Below, in pieces: positions 1-8,973 of a DNA stretch of 64,000 bases (the first letter of the stretch is position 1; the number at the start of each line of letters is the position of its first letter). Below the pieces are notes generated by a model. That model saw nothing but the letters and a program-made list of their open reading frames with translations. It did no database searches and had not been told where the DNA came from. The translations under genes and the position numbers were made by a program. The DNA comes from Klebsiella ornithinolytica NBRC 105727 = ATCC 31898 (lineage in GTDB: Bacteria; Pseudomonadota; Gammaproteobacteria; Enterobacterales; Enterobacteriaceae). Where the stretch lies: assembly GCF_001598295.1 (NCBI RefSeq), contig NZ_BCYR01000008.1, positions 124,001 to 188,000 of the forward strand, read 5' to 3'.

Positions 1-939
1 CACCACATCGAACAGGATGCGAATACCGCGCTTGTGCGCCTCATCGACAAGGCGACGCAAATCCTCCTCAGTACCCATATTGGCATCCAGCTTTGTCCAG
101 TCCTGGGCGTAGTAGCCGTGGTAGGCGTAATGCGGGAAATCGCCCTTGGTTCCGCCGCCGACCCAGCCGTGAATTTGTTCCAGCGGCGAGCTTATCCACA
201 GTGCGTTAACGCCCAACGCTTTCAGGTAGTCGAGTTTGCTGGTCAGCCCTTGCAGGTCGCCGCCGTGGAAGGTGCCGATTTCCTGCATACCGTCTTTGTG
301 GCGTCCATAGCTGTTGTCGTTGGCCGGGTTACCGTTGACGAAACGGTCGGTCAGCACGAAATAGACGGTGGCGTTATGCCAGTTGAAAGGCGCGTCGGCG
401 GTGGTTTCCGCACTTTCAAGCAGCAATAAACCATTGCTGTTGGGGGCCGGCTGCAGCGTAATTTTCCCGGCGCTGACCGTGGCGACATTGCCGCTGTAGA
501 AATCACGGACTTTGCTGCCCTCGGCAAAGGTCTTGCTGACATCCAGCGTCAGCGGCTTACCATCCCATTTTGGACACTGACGCAGCTGCGGCGCGGAAGC
601 TGTCGCCGCCTCTTTTTCCTCCAGAGAAAGCATCAGCGTCGGCGTACCGGAGCGAGTATCGACTTCAAGCGTGTAGCGACCTTCGCGGAAGACCCGCCAC
701 TGTGCAGGGGTGCCGCGGCAGGGTTCCATGGAGAGCATCTGGTTGAGTTTGATGGCGCCGACGGGCTGCCAGCACTGTTGGTCAAAATTAATTTGTAGCG
801 GACGTGTACCCTTCGCCACCTCGTTTTGACTGATAAACCTGCCGGTGCCCTCTTCGGTAAAGGCCGGAAAATCGGCGGTGGTCCAGGCGGCGAAGGCCAT
901 TCCTGGCAACAAGAGCGACGCTAGCGCAGCGAGTTTCAT
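1..939 (-). CDS. malS: Periplasmic alpha-amylase MalS, N-terminal part (cut by window start)
   Basis: The first 313 residues of a minus-strand gene are visible and the frame is open to base 1. MalS is the periplasmic alpha-amylase that cuts long maltodextrins for the maltose system. The protein begins with a short signal peptide ending in GMAFA, continues with a beta-rich N-terminal domain (FDQQCWQP motif), and at the window edge reaches the GH13 barrel segment RLVDEAHKRGIRILFDVV, which normally runs into the conserved MNH motif. The E. coli enzyme is about 676 residues, so just over half is missing. The start at 939 gives the signal peptide. The gene diverges from bax and the gap holds possible MalT boxes. 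Identity is by remembered similarity to E. coli MalS. Confidence 0.93.
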   Translation of the reverse strand, partial: MKLAALASLLLPGMAFAAWTTADFPAFTEEGTGRFISQNEVAKGTRPLQINFDQQCWQPVGAIKLNQMLSMEPCRGTPAQWRVFREGRYTLEVDTRSGTPTLMLSLEEKEAATASAPQLRQCPKWDGKPLTLDVSKTFAEGSKVRDFYSGNVATVSAGKITLQPAPNSNGLLLLESAETTADAPFNWHNATVYFVLTDRFVNGNPANDNSYGRHKDGMQEIGTFHGGDLQGLTSKLDYLKALGVNALWISSPLEQIHGWVGGGTKGDFPHYAYHGYYAQDWTKLDANMGTEEDLRRLVDEAHKRGIRILFDVV

Positions 940-1254
940 TCTGGAGTCCTGTGAGCGGTTTTTTGTTCAGTTTGCCCGGCAAAGCGGGTAATGAACTCAT
1001 CCCATCTGCGCTTTTGCAGGGATGACAAAAAGGGGTGAGTGACTGCGGTCAAAAAACAGGCGAAAAATGAGACGGCGCTAGCATTTTTGCCCCCTGATGA
1101 CGGCGCGGAAACCGATTTCAGATGACAGCTTTTAGGAATTGGACTATTTCTGTTAGTGCTCTCACTGGGTATTTTTGATACTATTCGCGACTCAATTAAC
1201 GTTTTTTTGCGTAAAACAAGGTGTTGGAATGATTAAATCCGACCAGGAGACCTA
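940..1254. promoter_or_regulatory. Divergent malS/bax promoter region with possible MalT boxes
   Basis: This 315-base gap separates malS (minus) from bax (plus). GGGATGAG reads on the minus strand at 996-1003, GGGATGAC on plus at 1019-1026 and GGGGTGAG on plus at 1032-1039. These resemble the MalT box core GGAKGA, which fits malS belonging to the maltose regulon. Their mixed orientation and spacing do not form a clean tandem array, so the call is tentative. No other gene is seen here. Confidence 0.35.
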
Positions 1255-2073
1255 ATGATATCGATTCCCATGCGACGATATGGGGCTGCGATACTCATGT
1301 TACTTACCTGCATATTTTCAGGTAGTGTGTTGGCAACAACCCACACAGCAACAACGAGTCATAAAGCCTCACAAGTAAAGAAAAGTAGTCAAGTTAAGGT
1401 AAGCAGTAAACAAGAGTATTCTCGCAATAGTGTAAAGAGTAGTTCACTTCCTGATTTGCGAAAATACCCTTCCGGAACCCCAAGGAAAAAAGCGTTTCTC
1501 CGGACAGTAATGCCTTATATTACTAAACAGAATCAGGTGATTACCGCCGATCGTAACTGGCTTGTTGCCAAGCAATACGACTCGCGCTGGTCACCGACAG
1601 AGCGTACGCGTCTGAAGGATATTACGGCACGCTATAAGGTGAAATGGTCTGGTAATACGCGCCATATTCCCTGGAACACGCTGATGGAACGCGTTGACAT
1701 CATTCCGAACAGTATGGTGGCGACCATGGCGGCGGCGGAAAGCGGCTGGGGGACGTCCAAACTGGCGCGGATGAACAACAATCTGTTTGGTATGAAATGC
1801 GGCGGCGGAAACTGCCGCGGTGCGATGAAAGGCTACTCCCAGTTTGATTCCGTGGAGGAGTCTGTACAGGCTTATGTGACGAACCTGAACACGCATCCGG
1901 CATACAAGTCCTTCCGTAAATCCCGCGCGCAGCTGCGTAAAACGGATCAGGAAGTGACGGCCAGCACCATGATTCATAAGCTGAAGGGCTATTCGACGAA
2001 AGGGTCGAGCTACAACAACTATCTCTTCGCGATGTATCAGGACAACCAGCGGCTGATCGCTGCCCATATGTAA
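1255..2073 (+). CDS. bax: Bax protein, glucosaminidase-family
   Basis: This 272-residue protein matches E. coli Bax (about 274 residues) almost throughout. It has an N-terminal hydrophobic signal sequence (residues 8-27), a basic low-complexity linker rich in Ser, Thr and Lys (about 28-65), the conserved SSLPDLRKYPSGTPRKK segment, then a C-terminal glucosaminidase (GH73-like) domain with MAAAESGWGTSKLA and NNLFGMKC. That domain contains the Glu expected to act in cutting N-acetylglucosaminyl bonds of peptidoglycan. A periplasmic wall-remodelling role is inferred from the family; the E. coli gene has no settled function. CCAGGAG lies just upstream of the ATG. It ends at a terminator shared with the convergent xylR. 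Confidence 0.92.
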   Translation: MISIPMRRYGAAILMLLTCIFSGSVLATTHTATTSHKASQVKKSSQVKVSSKQEYSRNSVKSSSLPDLRKYPSGTPRKKAFLRTVMPYITKQNQVITADRNWLVAKQYDSRWSPTERTRLKDITARYKVKWSGNTRHIPWNTLMERVDIIPNSMVATMAAAESGWGTSKLARMNNNLFGMKCGGGNCRGAMKGYSQFDSVEESVQAYVTNLNTHPAYKSFRKSRAQLRKTDQEVTASTMIHKLKGYSTKGSSYNNYLFAMYQDNQRLIAAHM

Positions 2074-2078
2074 TAGCG

Positions 2079-2112
2079 AATGCCCGGAGCGTAAGCCCCG
2101 GGCATTTTCTTT
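2079..2112. terminator. Terminator between bax and xylR
   Basis: AATGCCCGG at 2079-2087 pairs perfectly with CCGGGCATT at 2098-2106, followed on the plus strand by TTCTTTT. It lies between the convergent bax and xylR stops and may serve both strands. Confidence 0.8.
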
Positions 2113-2126
2113 TCATCTCACCGGCC

Positions 2127-3305
2127 CTACATCATCACTTCACTGTGCCGATCCCGGTACTCCTTCGGCGTCACGTCGTACTCTTTCTTAAATACCGAAT
2201 AGAAATATTGCAGCGACGGATAGCCGCACATTTGCGAAATTTCATTAATCGATAGCGTGGTGGAGACCAGCAGGCTGCGGGCCTTTTCGAGTTTCTCTCT
2301 GTGAATGATGGAGTGAATGGTGTCGCCGACCTCCTCCTTGAAGCGCTTCTCGAGGTTAGAGCGGGAGATACCGACGGCATCCAGCACCTGCTCGACCTTG
2401 ATGCCTTTGCAGGCGTTATTGCGGATGTAGTGCATCGCCTGAATCACCGACGGGTCGGTGAGCGAACGATAGTCCGTAGAGCGTCGTTCAACGACGCGCA
2501 TCGGTGGCACCAGCCGGCGCTGCAGCGGCAGCGGCTCTTTATCCAGCAGTCGATGCAGCAGCTTGGCCGCCTGGTAACCCATCTGCCGGGTTCCCTGCGC
2601 GACGGAGGAGAGCGCCACGCGCGACAGGTAGCGGGTCAGCTCTTCATTATCAATACCGATGACGCACAGCTTTTCCGGCACCGGAATATGCAGCAGCTCG
2701 CAGGCCTGAAGCACGTGGCGAGCGCGGGCATCGGTCACGGCGATGATTCCGGTTTGCGGGGGGAGCGTTTGCAGCCAGTCCGCGAGACGGTTCTGCGCGT
2801 GTTGCCAGTTTTCCGGCGCGGTCTCCAGCCCCTGGTAAACCACGCCGCGATATTTCTCCTTCGCGACCAGCTGGCAAAACGCGTGTTCGCGCTCGACAGC
2901 CCAGCGTTTTCCGCTGGAAGTGGGCAGCCCGTAAAAGGCGAAGCGCTGGACGCCCTTTTCTTTCAGATGCAGGAAGGCGCTTTCGACCAGCGCGGCGTTA
3001 TCCGTCGCAATATAGTGCACCGGGGGATAGCATTCGGGGCGATGGTAGGAGCCGCCGACGCCGACAATCGGGACCTCGACGTCGGCCAGCAGTCTTTCGA
3101 TTTCCGGGTCGTCATAATCAGCAATCACGCCGTCGCCCAGCCACTCCCTGATATTCTCGATACGCGCCCGAAAATCCTCTTCGATGAAGATATCCCATTC
3201 CTGTTGCGATGCCTGTAAATATTCTCCTACCCCCTCGACCACCTGTCGGTCGTAGGCTTTGTTGGCATTGAATAGCAGCGTAATACGGTGGCGCTTTGCA
3301 AACAT
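2127..3305 (-). CDS. xylR: Xylose operon activator XylR (AraC family)
   Basis: XylR binds D-xylose and activates the divergent xylA and xylF promoters. The 392-residue reading from 3305 has the same length as E. coli XylR and begins MFAKRHRITLLFNANKAYDR. An upstream in-frame ATG at 3341 would add 12 residues that E. coli lacks. Residues 1-280 form a LacI/periplasmic-binding-protein-like sugar domain (IGIDNEELTRYLSRVALSSV near 225). The C-terminal 100 residues are an AraC-type double helix-turn-helix, with SINEISQMCGYPSLQYFYSVFKK as its second half. It lies downstream of xylH on the same strand, across a 125-base gap holding a long inverted repeat. Confidence 0.96.
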   Translation of the reverse strand: MFAKRHRITLLFNANKAYDRQVVEGVGEYLQASQQEWDIFIEEDFRARIENIREWLGDGVIADYDDPEIERLLADVEVPIVGVGGSYHRPECYPPVHYIATDNAALVESAFLHLKEKGVQRFAFYGLPTSSGKRWAVEREHAFCQLVAKEKYRGVVYQGLETAPENWQHAQNRLADWLQTLPPQTGIIAVTDARARHVLQACELLHIPVPEKLCVIGIDNEELTRYLSRVALSSVAQGTRQMGYQAAKLLHRLLDKEPLPLQRRLVPPMRVVERRSTDYRSLTDPSVIQAMHYIRNNACKGIKVEQVLDAVGISRSNLEKRFKEEVGDTIHSIIHREKLEKARSLLVSTTLSINEISQMCGYPSLQYFYSVFKKEYDVTPKEYRDRHSEVMM

Positions 3306-3350
3306 AGTCTCTTTTCCTGGTCTCTCTTTCTGGCCATACAATACCGGCCA

Positions 3351-3413
3351 ATGCCCGAATCATGACAAGCGTCTTATGCGTAAATCTGGTGGTAGCGCAT
3401 AGAATTCGGGCAT
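3351..3413. repeat. Long nested inverted repeat between xylH and xylR
   Basis: ATGCCCGAAT at 3351-3360 is exactly complementary to ATTCGGGCAT at 3404-3413. Nested inside, TATGCG (3375-3380) pairs with CGCATA (3396-3401). The stem-loop sits between the xylH stop and the xylR start, so a transcript reading from xylFGH into xylR would fold here. It could limit read-through or be a dispersed palindromic element. Confidence 0.7.
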
Positions 3414-3430
3414 TCTTCCATTAAGCGGGC

Positions 3431-4612
3431 TTACGTTCTGCGCTTTGTCGCCGAATCCATCCATACCGCCAGCAGTAAAATGGCACCTTTGACGATGTAC
3501 TGCCAGAAGGTGGCGACGTCCATCATGCTCATACCATTATCCAGCGCCGACATGATAAATGCCCCCATGACGGCGCCGGCGACGCTGCCTACCCCGCCGG
3601 CGAGGCTGGTGCCGCCGATAACGCAGGCGGCGATAGCATCCAGCTCGGCGATGTTACCGGCTGAAGGCGAACCGGCACCGAGACGCGAACTGAGGATCAG
3701 ACCGGCGATGGCCACCATCAGACCATTGATGGCGAAAACGGCCAGCTTGGTTCGTTCAACGCTAATCCCCGACAGGCGTGCCGCTTCCAGGTTACCGCCA
3801 ATGGCATAAATTCGCCGGCCAAAGGCCGTTCGGGTGGCCATAAACATCCCCGCCAGCAGCAGAGCTGCCAGGATGAGAACCGGCGTCGGGACGCCGCGAT
3901 AATCGTTTAATAGCCAGATGGCGCCGAGCACGATAACCGCGGTAATGCTCTGGCGTGCCACCGTCGAGGTTGGCGCTGATGTGGTTAATCCCAGGGATTG
4001 ACGACGCAGGCGACCGCGCCATTGCCAGACAATAAAGGCCGCCATACCAATGACGCCGATACCGAAACCCAGGCCGTCAGGCAGATAGCTTTGTCCAATT
4101 TGCGACATGGCCGGGCTGGTGGGGGAGACGGTGGTGCCGTTGGTTATCCCGATCAGAATACCGCGGAACGCCAGCATTCCGGCGAGGGTGACGATAAACG
4201 ACGGGACTTTACGGTAGGCGACCCACCAGCCGTTCCAGGCGCCGAGTACCAGCCCCATCACCAGGGTGACCGCAATGGTCAGCGGCAGCGGCCAGCCGAG
4301 CCAGACGTCAAAAATTGCCGCCGCGCCGCCGAGCAACCCCATCATCGAGCCCACGGAAAGATCGATTTCGGCGGAAATAATGACGAACACCATCCCGACC
4401 GCCAGGATGCCGGTGATCGCCGTCTGCCGCAGCAGGTTAGAAATGTTTCGCGCGCTTAAATAGGCGCCTTCGGTGGCCCAGGTGAAGAACAGCATAATCA
4501 CCACAATCGCGGCGATCATCACAAAAACCTGAAGGTTCAGCCCTTTGAATCCAGACAGACCGGCAGGGGCGGGCGGGATGATTTTTATCTCAGACGACGT
4601 GTTTTTCGACAT
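3431..4612 (-). CDS. xylH: D-xylose ABC transporter permease XylH
   Basis: Membrane subunit of the high-affinity xylose importer, 393 residues as in E. coli. It has about ten hydrophobic segments and conserved permease motifs of the ribose/xylose class: [16 protein letters not shown] near residue 80 and the C-terminal [20 protein letters not shown]. It forms the channel receiving xylose from XylF and is driven by XylG. Its start lies inside the end of xylG (23-base overlap, 4590-4612), which suggests translational coupling. GGAG precedes the ATG. Confidence 0.96.
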   Translation of the reverse strand: MSKNTSSEIKIIPPAPAGLSGFKGLNLQVFVMIAAIVVIMLFFTWATEGAYLSARNISNLLRQTAITGILAVGMVFVIISAEIDLSVGSMMGLLGGAAAIFDVWLGWPLPLTIAVTLVMGLVLGAWNGWWVAYRKVPSFIVTLAGMLAFRGILIGITNGTTVSPTSPAMSQIGQSYLPDGLGFGIGVIGMAAFIVWQWRGRLRRQSLGLTTSAPTSTVARQSITAVIVLGAIWLLNDYRGVPTPVLILAALLLAGMFMATRTAFGRRIYAIGGNLEAARLSGISVERTKLAVFAINGLMVAIAGLILSSRLGAGSPSAGNIAELDAIAACVIGGTSLAGGVGSVAGAVMGAFIMSALDNGMSMMDVATFWQYIVKGAILLLAVWMDSATKRRT

Positions 4613-6131
4613 GGTGTTCGCTCCTCAACGCGGCTTCCATCACCTGCTCCTGGGTCAGATGATGATTGACTAAATTGGCTTTCAGCTTGCCTTCATGCAT
4701 GACCAGCACCCGATCGCTTAACCCGAGAACTTCCGGCAGCTCTGATGAGATGACGATGACGGCGATCCCCTGCTGCACCAGCTGATTAATCAATTTGTAG
4801 ATTTCGTATTTCGCACCGATATCGATGCCGCGAGTGGGTTCATCGAGAATCAGGATGCGCGGATTCAGCAACAGGCAGCGGGCCAGAATCGCTTTCTGTT
4901 GATTGCCGCCGCTCAGGCGGCCAATGGCCAGCTCTGGCGATGACGTTTTGATTTTCAGCCGCTGGATAGATTGCTGGATACAGTGCTGCTCCCCGGCGTC
5001 ATCCAGGCTGCTCAGCGGGCCGGTAAACTGACTTAACGCCGCCAGAGTGATGTTCTTACCTACCGCCATCACCGGCACGATCCCGTCTTTCTTACGGTCC
5101 TCAGGGACCATGGCAATACCGTGGGCGATAGCCTGCTGGCAGTGGTGGATAGCCACCGGTTGACCGTCAATAAACACTTTCCCTTCCCAGCGTCCCGGCC
5201 AGACGCCAAACAGGCACTGTACGGCCTCGGTACGCCCGGCGCCGACCAGTCCGGCAATGCCGAGGATTTCACCGCGACGCAGTGAAAAAGAGATATCGTT
5301 GACCCGCTTAATGTGCCGGTTGACCGGATGCCAGGCGGTCAAATGCTCGACGCGTAGAATTTCGTCGCCGCAGGCGTGCGGCTCGTTCGGGTAGAGGGCG
5401 GTGAGTTCGCGGCCAACCATCATGGTTATCACATCATCTTCATTCATGCCGCTGGCGTCGCGGGTGCCGATATGCTGGCCGTCGCGAATGACGCAGATGG
5501 TGTCTGAGATGGCTTTCACCTCATTCAACTTGTGGGAAATATAAATACAGGCGATGCCGTGGGCCTGCAGATCGCGAATGATATCCAGCAGAATGGCCGT
5601 TTCCTGCTCGGTTAATGAGGCGGTGGGTTCATCAAGTATTAATAAACGCACCTGCTTATTGAGCGCTTTGGCAATTTCAACCAGCTGTTGCTGCCCCAGC
5701 CCGAGATCGCCGACGCGGGTATCGGGTGAAATCGTTAAATTCACCTGCGCCAGCAGCTTCTGGCAGCGCAGGGTCATGGTTTCATAATCAAGGAGACCAT
5801 AGCGGGAGATTTCCGCGCCAAGAAAAATATTCTCCAGAACGCTCAGGTGCTTAACCAGCGCGAGCTCCTGGTGAATAATGGCGATACCTTTGCGTTCGGT
5901 GTCGCGAATATGATTGGGCTTAAGCGTTTCACCGGCGAAAATAATTTCACCGTCATAGCTGCCGTGCGGATAAATTCCGCACAGGACTTTCATGAGCGTG
6001 GATTTACCAGAACCGTTTTCGCCGCAAAGTGAGACAACTTCTCCGGCGTTAAGCCGCAGGCTGATATTGTCTACCGCCTTCACGGTCCCGAAGGTTTTGG
6101 TGATATTTTTCATTTCTAGTAACCAGGACAT
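4590..6131 (-). CDS. xylG: D-xylose ABC transporter ATPase XylG
   Basis: Fused double ATPase of the sugar-importer class, 513 residues as in E. coli. The first half has Walker A GENGSGKS (residues 37-44), a degenerate signature LGLGQQQL and Walker [16 protein letters not shown] (near 165). The second half has the divergent first motif GLVGAGRTE, the signature SGGNQQK and [18 protein letters not shown]. One weaker and one canonical site is normal for the RbsA/XylG/MglA class. It powers xylose import through XylH. It lies 64 bases downstream of xylF across an intercistronic hairpin. Confidence 0.96.
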   Translation of the reverse strand: MSWLLEMKNITKTFGTVKAVDNISLRLNAGEVVSLCGENGSGKSTLMKVLCGIYPHGSYDGEIIFAGETLKPNHIRDTERKGIAIIHQELALVKHLSVLENIFLGAEISRYGLLDYETMTLRCQKLLAQVNLTISPDTRVGDLGLGQQQLVEIAKALNKQVRLLILDEPTASLTEQETAILLDIIRDLQAHGIACIYISHKLNEVKAISDTICVIRDGQHIGTRDASGMNEDDVITMMVGRELTALYPNEPHACGDEILRVEHLTAWHPVNRHIKRVNDISFSLRRGEILGIAGLVGAGRTEAVQCLFGVWPGRWEGKVFIDGQPVAIHHCQQAIAHGIAMVPEDRKKDGIVPVMAVGKNITLAALSQFTGPLSSLDDAGEQHCIQQSIQRLKIKTSSPELAIGRLSGGNQQKAILARCLLLNPRILILDEPTRGIDIGAKYEIYKLINQLVQQGIAVIVISSELPEVLGLSDRVLVMHEGKLKANLVNHHLTQEQVMEAALRSEHHVEKHVV

Positions 6132-6168
6132 AGATGCTCCGCATAAGCGATATCCGGCTGGACGAGAA

Positions 6169-6191
6169 TGACGCCCCGGCGAGGGGCGTCA
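6169..6191 (-). terminator. Intercistronic hairpin between xylF and xylG
   Basis: TGACGCCCC (6169-6177) and GGGGCGTCA (6183-6191) form a perfect 9-bp stem with a 5-base loop, five bases beyond the xylF stop. There is no strong U tract. It most likely protects the xylF 3' end or attenuates, so that the binding protein is made in excess over XylG and XylH. Confidence 0.7.
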
Positions 6192-6195
6192 GGAA

Positions 6196-7188
6196 TTATA
6201 ATTCGCTCTTTTTGTGGAAACCGTCTTTGATGACCGTCTGTTCAATATTGTCTTTATTCACTTCGATCGGGGTGAGCAGGCGGGACGGGACATCTTTAAG
6301 TCCGTTATTCAACGAGGTATCAGCATGCGGCGCTTTATCATTGCCGAGCTCGACGGCAATTTCAGCGGCGGTGGTGGCAAGGGTGGTAATCGGTTTATAG
6401 ACGGTCATGGTCTGCGTGCCGGAAATAATGCGCTTCACGCCAGCAAGGTCGGCATCCTGGCCGGAAATGGCGACTTTCCCCGCCAGACCCTGCGCGCTTA
6501 ATGCCTGAATCGCGCCGCCGGCGGTAGCATCGTTGGAAGCGACAACCGCATCGATTTTGTTATTGTTAGCGGTGAGGGCGTTCTCCATAATTTTTAATGC
6601 ATTTTCCGGCAGCCAGCCGTCAACCCACTGGTCGCCAACGATCTTAATTTTACCTTCGTCAATATAAGGCTTGAGGACTTTCATTTGTCCGGCACGGAAC
6701 AGCTTGGCGTTATTATCCACCGGAGAACCACCCATCAGAAAGTAATTTCCCTGAGGGGTTTTATCCACCAGACTTTGGGCCTGCATTTCGCCCACTTTTT
6801 CATTATCAAAGGAAATATAGAAATCAATATCTGCGTTGTTTATCATACGGTCGTAGGCCAGAACTTTAATGCCTTCCTGTTTCGCTTCTTTAATCACATT
6901 GCTTAAGACCTGACCGTTGTAGGGAATAATAACCAGAACGTCAACGCCGCGGTTTATCATATTTTCAATTTGCGACATTTGTGTTTCTTCATTACCATTG
7001 GCGGACTGAACAAATACTTTCGCGCCTAATGATTCGGCTTTGTTGACAAATATATCGCGGTCTTTCTGCCAGCGCTCAAGGCGGAGATCGTCAATGGCCA
7101 TACCAATCTTAACTTCTTTCGCAATCCCCGCCATACTGGTCAGCAGGAGCGAAGCACAGAGCGTGAGGCAAAGGTTCTTTATCTTCAT
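6196..7188 (-). CDS. xylF: D-xylose-binding periplasmic protein XylF
   Basis: Periplasmic binding protein that captures D-xylose for XylGH, 330 residues from the chosen start, equal to E. coli. The start at 7188 gives a signal peptide MKIKNLCLTLCASLLLTSMAG with cleavage near AIA-KEV. The upstream in-frame ATG at 7287 would put 33 odd residues before the signal sequence and is rejected. The mature part begins EVKIGMAIDDLRLERWQKDR and carries the type I binding-protein features EETQMSQIENMINRGVDVLVI and VVASNDATAGGAIQAL. First gene of xylFGH, transcribed divergently from xylA. Confidence 0.97.
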   Translation of the reverse strand: MKIKNLCLTLCASLLLTSMAGIAKEVKIGMAIDDLRLERWQKDRDIFVNKAESLGAKVFVQSANGNEETQMSQIENMINRGVDVLVIIPYNGQVLSNVIKEAKQEGIKVLAYDRMINNADIDFYISFDNEKVGEMQAQSLVDKTPQGNYFLMGGSPVDNNAKLFRAGQMKVLKPYIDEGKIKIVGDQWVDGWLPENALKIMENALTANNNKIDAVVASNDATAGGAIQALSAQGLAGKVAISGQDADLAGVKRIISGTQTMTVYKPITTLATTAAEIAVELGNDKAPHADTSLNNGLKDVPSRLLTPIEVNKDNIEQTVIKDGFHKKSEL

Positions 7189-7563
7189 AATAATCAGCCT
7201 TTTTTGTAAAGTGCAGGATAAGACGAACGGGGTAAAGAAACGGCCTGATACGTAGTAGATTCTTAACAGTGAACGGAGGACTGGCAATTATCTGTGCTTA
7301 TTTTGGGATTACGAAATTTAGTTTGTTTTCTGATTTATGACCGCGATCTGGTTTTTAAAAATAAATAAAACAGCTATATCGTTGATATGTCATTGAAAGG
7401 ATGGTGGAGAGGGCGTTGATAATATTCAGTTGTGCGATCTGGCGCACGTTTGTGGATTCTCTCAATCGCGGTGTGAAATAACGTAATTGAGGAAAGTAAA
7501 ACATGAATTCTATATTGGCTTATGACTTGTTACCCGCCGCATTCCCTGAATATGGAGTTCATT
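7189..7563. promoter_or_regulatory. Divergent xylF/xylA control region
   Basis: These 375 bases separate xylF (minus) from xylA (plus) and contain no gene. In E. coli the same gap holds two XylR sites and one CRP site. An AT-rich tract lies at 7350-7380. A CRP-like partial palindrome TGTGC-N6-GCGCA reads at about 7430-7446. Neither is a strong match by eye, so exact sites are not assigned. GGAG at 7553-7556 is the xylA ribosome site. Confidence 0.6.
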
Positions 7564-8886
7564 ATGCAAACCTATTTCGATCAACTCGATCGCGTTCGTT
7601 ATGAAGGCCCAAAAACCACCAACCCGCTCGCGTTCCGTCACTATAACCCGGACGAGATGGTGCTGGGCAAGCGCATGGAAGAGCATCTGCGGTTTGCCGC
7701 CTGCTACTGGCATACCTTCTGCTGGAACGGGGCAGATATGTTTGGCGTGGGCTCCTTCAATCGTCCGTGGCAGCAGCCGGGCGAGGCGCTGGAAATGGCG
7801 AAACGTAAAGCCGACGTCGCCTTTGAGTTTTTCCATAAGCTTAATGTGCCGTACTACTGCTTCCATGATGTGGATGTCTCTCCGGAAGGGGCGTCGTTGA
7901 AGGAGTATCTGGACAATTTTGCCCGGATGGTCGATGTCCTGGCGGCGAAGCAAGAACAGAGCGGCGTGAAGCTGCTGTGGGGGACGGCAAACTGCTTTAC
8001 CAACCCGCGTTACGGCGCTGGAGCGGCAACCAACCCGGATCCAGAGGTTTTCAGCTGGGCGGCGACTCAGGTGGTGACCGCCATGAATGCCACACACAAA
8101 CTGGGCGGGGAAAACTATGTTCTGTGGGGCGGCCGCGAAGGCTACGAAACCCTGCTTAATACCGATCTGCGCCAGGAGCGCGAGCAAATTGGTCGCTTTA
8201 TGCAGCTGGTGGTGGAACACAAACATAAAATCGGCTTCCAGGGCACGCTGCTGATTGAGCCAAAACCGCAGGAACCGACCAAACATCAGTACGATTATGA
8301 TGCCTCTACCGTCTACGGTTTCCTCAAGCAGTTTGGCCTCGAAAAAGAGATCAAACTGAATATCGAAGCGAACCATGCGACCCTGGCCGGACACTCCTTC
8401 CACCATGAGATTGCGACCGCTATTGCGCTGGGTCTGTTCGGCTCCGTGGATGCCAACCGCGGCGATCCGCAGCTGGGCTGGGATACCGATCAGTTCCCGA
8501 ACAGCGTGGAAGAGAATGCCCTGGTGATGTATGAAATTCTTAAAGCCGGTGGCTTTACCACCGGCGGCCTGAATTTTGATGCCAAAGTTCGTCGTCAGAG
8601 CACCGATAAATACGATCTGTTCTATGGTCATATTGGGGCGATGGATACGATGGCGCTGTCGCTGAAAGTGGCGGCCCGTATGATCGAAGAGGGCGAGCTG
8701 GATAAGCGGGTCGCGAAACGCTATGCCGGCTGGAATGGCGACCTGGGTCAGCAAATCCTGAAAGGGCAGATGACGCTGACGGAGATTGCGCAGTACGCGG
8801 CGCAGCATAATCTGGCTCCCCAGCATCAGAGCGGCCATCAGGAGCAGCTGGAAAACCTGGTTAACCATTATCTCTTTGATAAGTAA
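7564..8886 (+). CDS. xylA: Xylose isomerase XylA
   Basis: Converts D-xylose to D-xylulose in the cytoplasm, the first catabolic step after uptake. The 440-residue reading from 7564 equals E. coli XylA and begins [15 protein letters not shown]. The in-frame ATGs further upstream add residues the family lacks, and GGAG sits at the right distance from 7564. TIM-barrel active-site motifs are present: [10 protein letters not shown] with the catalytic His, [13 protein letters not shown] and [12 protein letters not shown] with metal-binding Glu and His, [15 protein letters not shown] and NFDAKVRR with metal-binding Asp residues. xylB follows after 87 bases that hold two hairpins. Confidence 0.98.
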   Translation: MQTYFDQLDRVRYEGPKTTNPLAFRHYNPDEMVLGKRMEEHLRFAACYWHTFCWNGADMFGVGSFNRPWQQPGEALEMAKRKADVAFEFFHKLNVPYYCFHDVDVSPEGASLKEYLDNFARMVDVLAAKQEQSGVKLLWGTANCFTNPRYGAGAATNPDPEVFSWAATQVVTAMNATHKLGGENYVLWGGREGYETLLNTDLRQEREQIGRFMQLVVEHKHKIGFQGTLLIEPKPQEPTKHQYDYDASTVYGFLKQFGLEKEIKLNIEANHATLAGHSFHHEIATAIALGLFGSVDANRGDPQLGWDTDQFPNSVEENALVMYEILKAGGFTTGGLNFDAKVRRQSTDKYDLFYGHIGAMDTMALSLKVAARMIEEGELDKRVAKRYAGWNGDLGQQILKGQMTLTEIAQYAAQHNLAPQHQSGHQEQLENLVNHYLFDK

Positions 8887-8892
8887 TAAGGA

Positions 8893-8954
8893 TACCCGGC
8901 GTTTCCGGGTATGAGTGAGAGCACGCTTTCTTGCGCCACGGTTAGCCGTGGCGC
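8893..8954 (+). repeat. Two hairpins between xylA and xylB
   Basis: TACCCGG (8893-8899) pairs with CCGGGTA (8905-8911). GCGCCACGG (8933-8941) pairs perfectly with CCGTGGCGC (8946-8954) over a 4-base loop. Neither has a U tract. They probably stabilise or separate the xylA and xylB messages, so that isomerase and kinase can be made in different amounts. Confidence 0.75.
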
Positions 8955-8973
8955 ACTGTTAAGGAGAGACCGT

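Noticed and set aside
7510-8868. 452-codon open frame opposite xylA
   Set aside because: It is the antisense shadow of xylA, whose codon pattern in GC-rich enterobacterial genes leaves the opposite strand open. Protein composition is His/Arg/Gln-rich without a domain.
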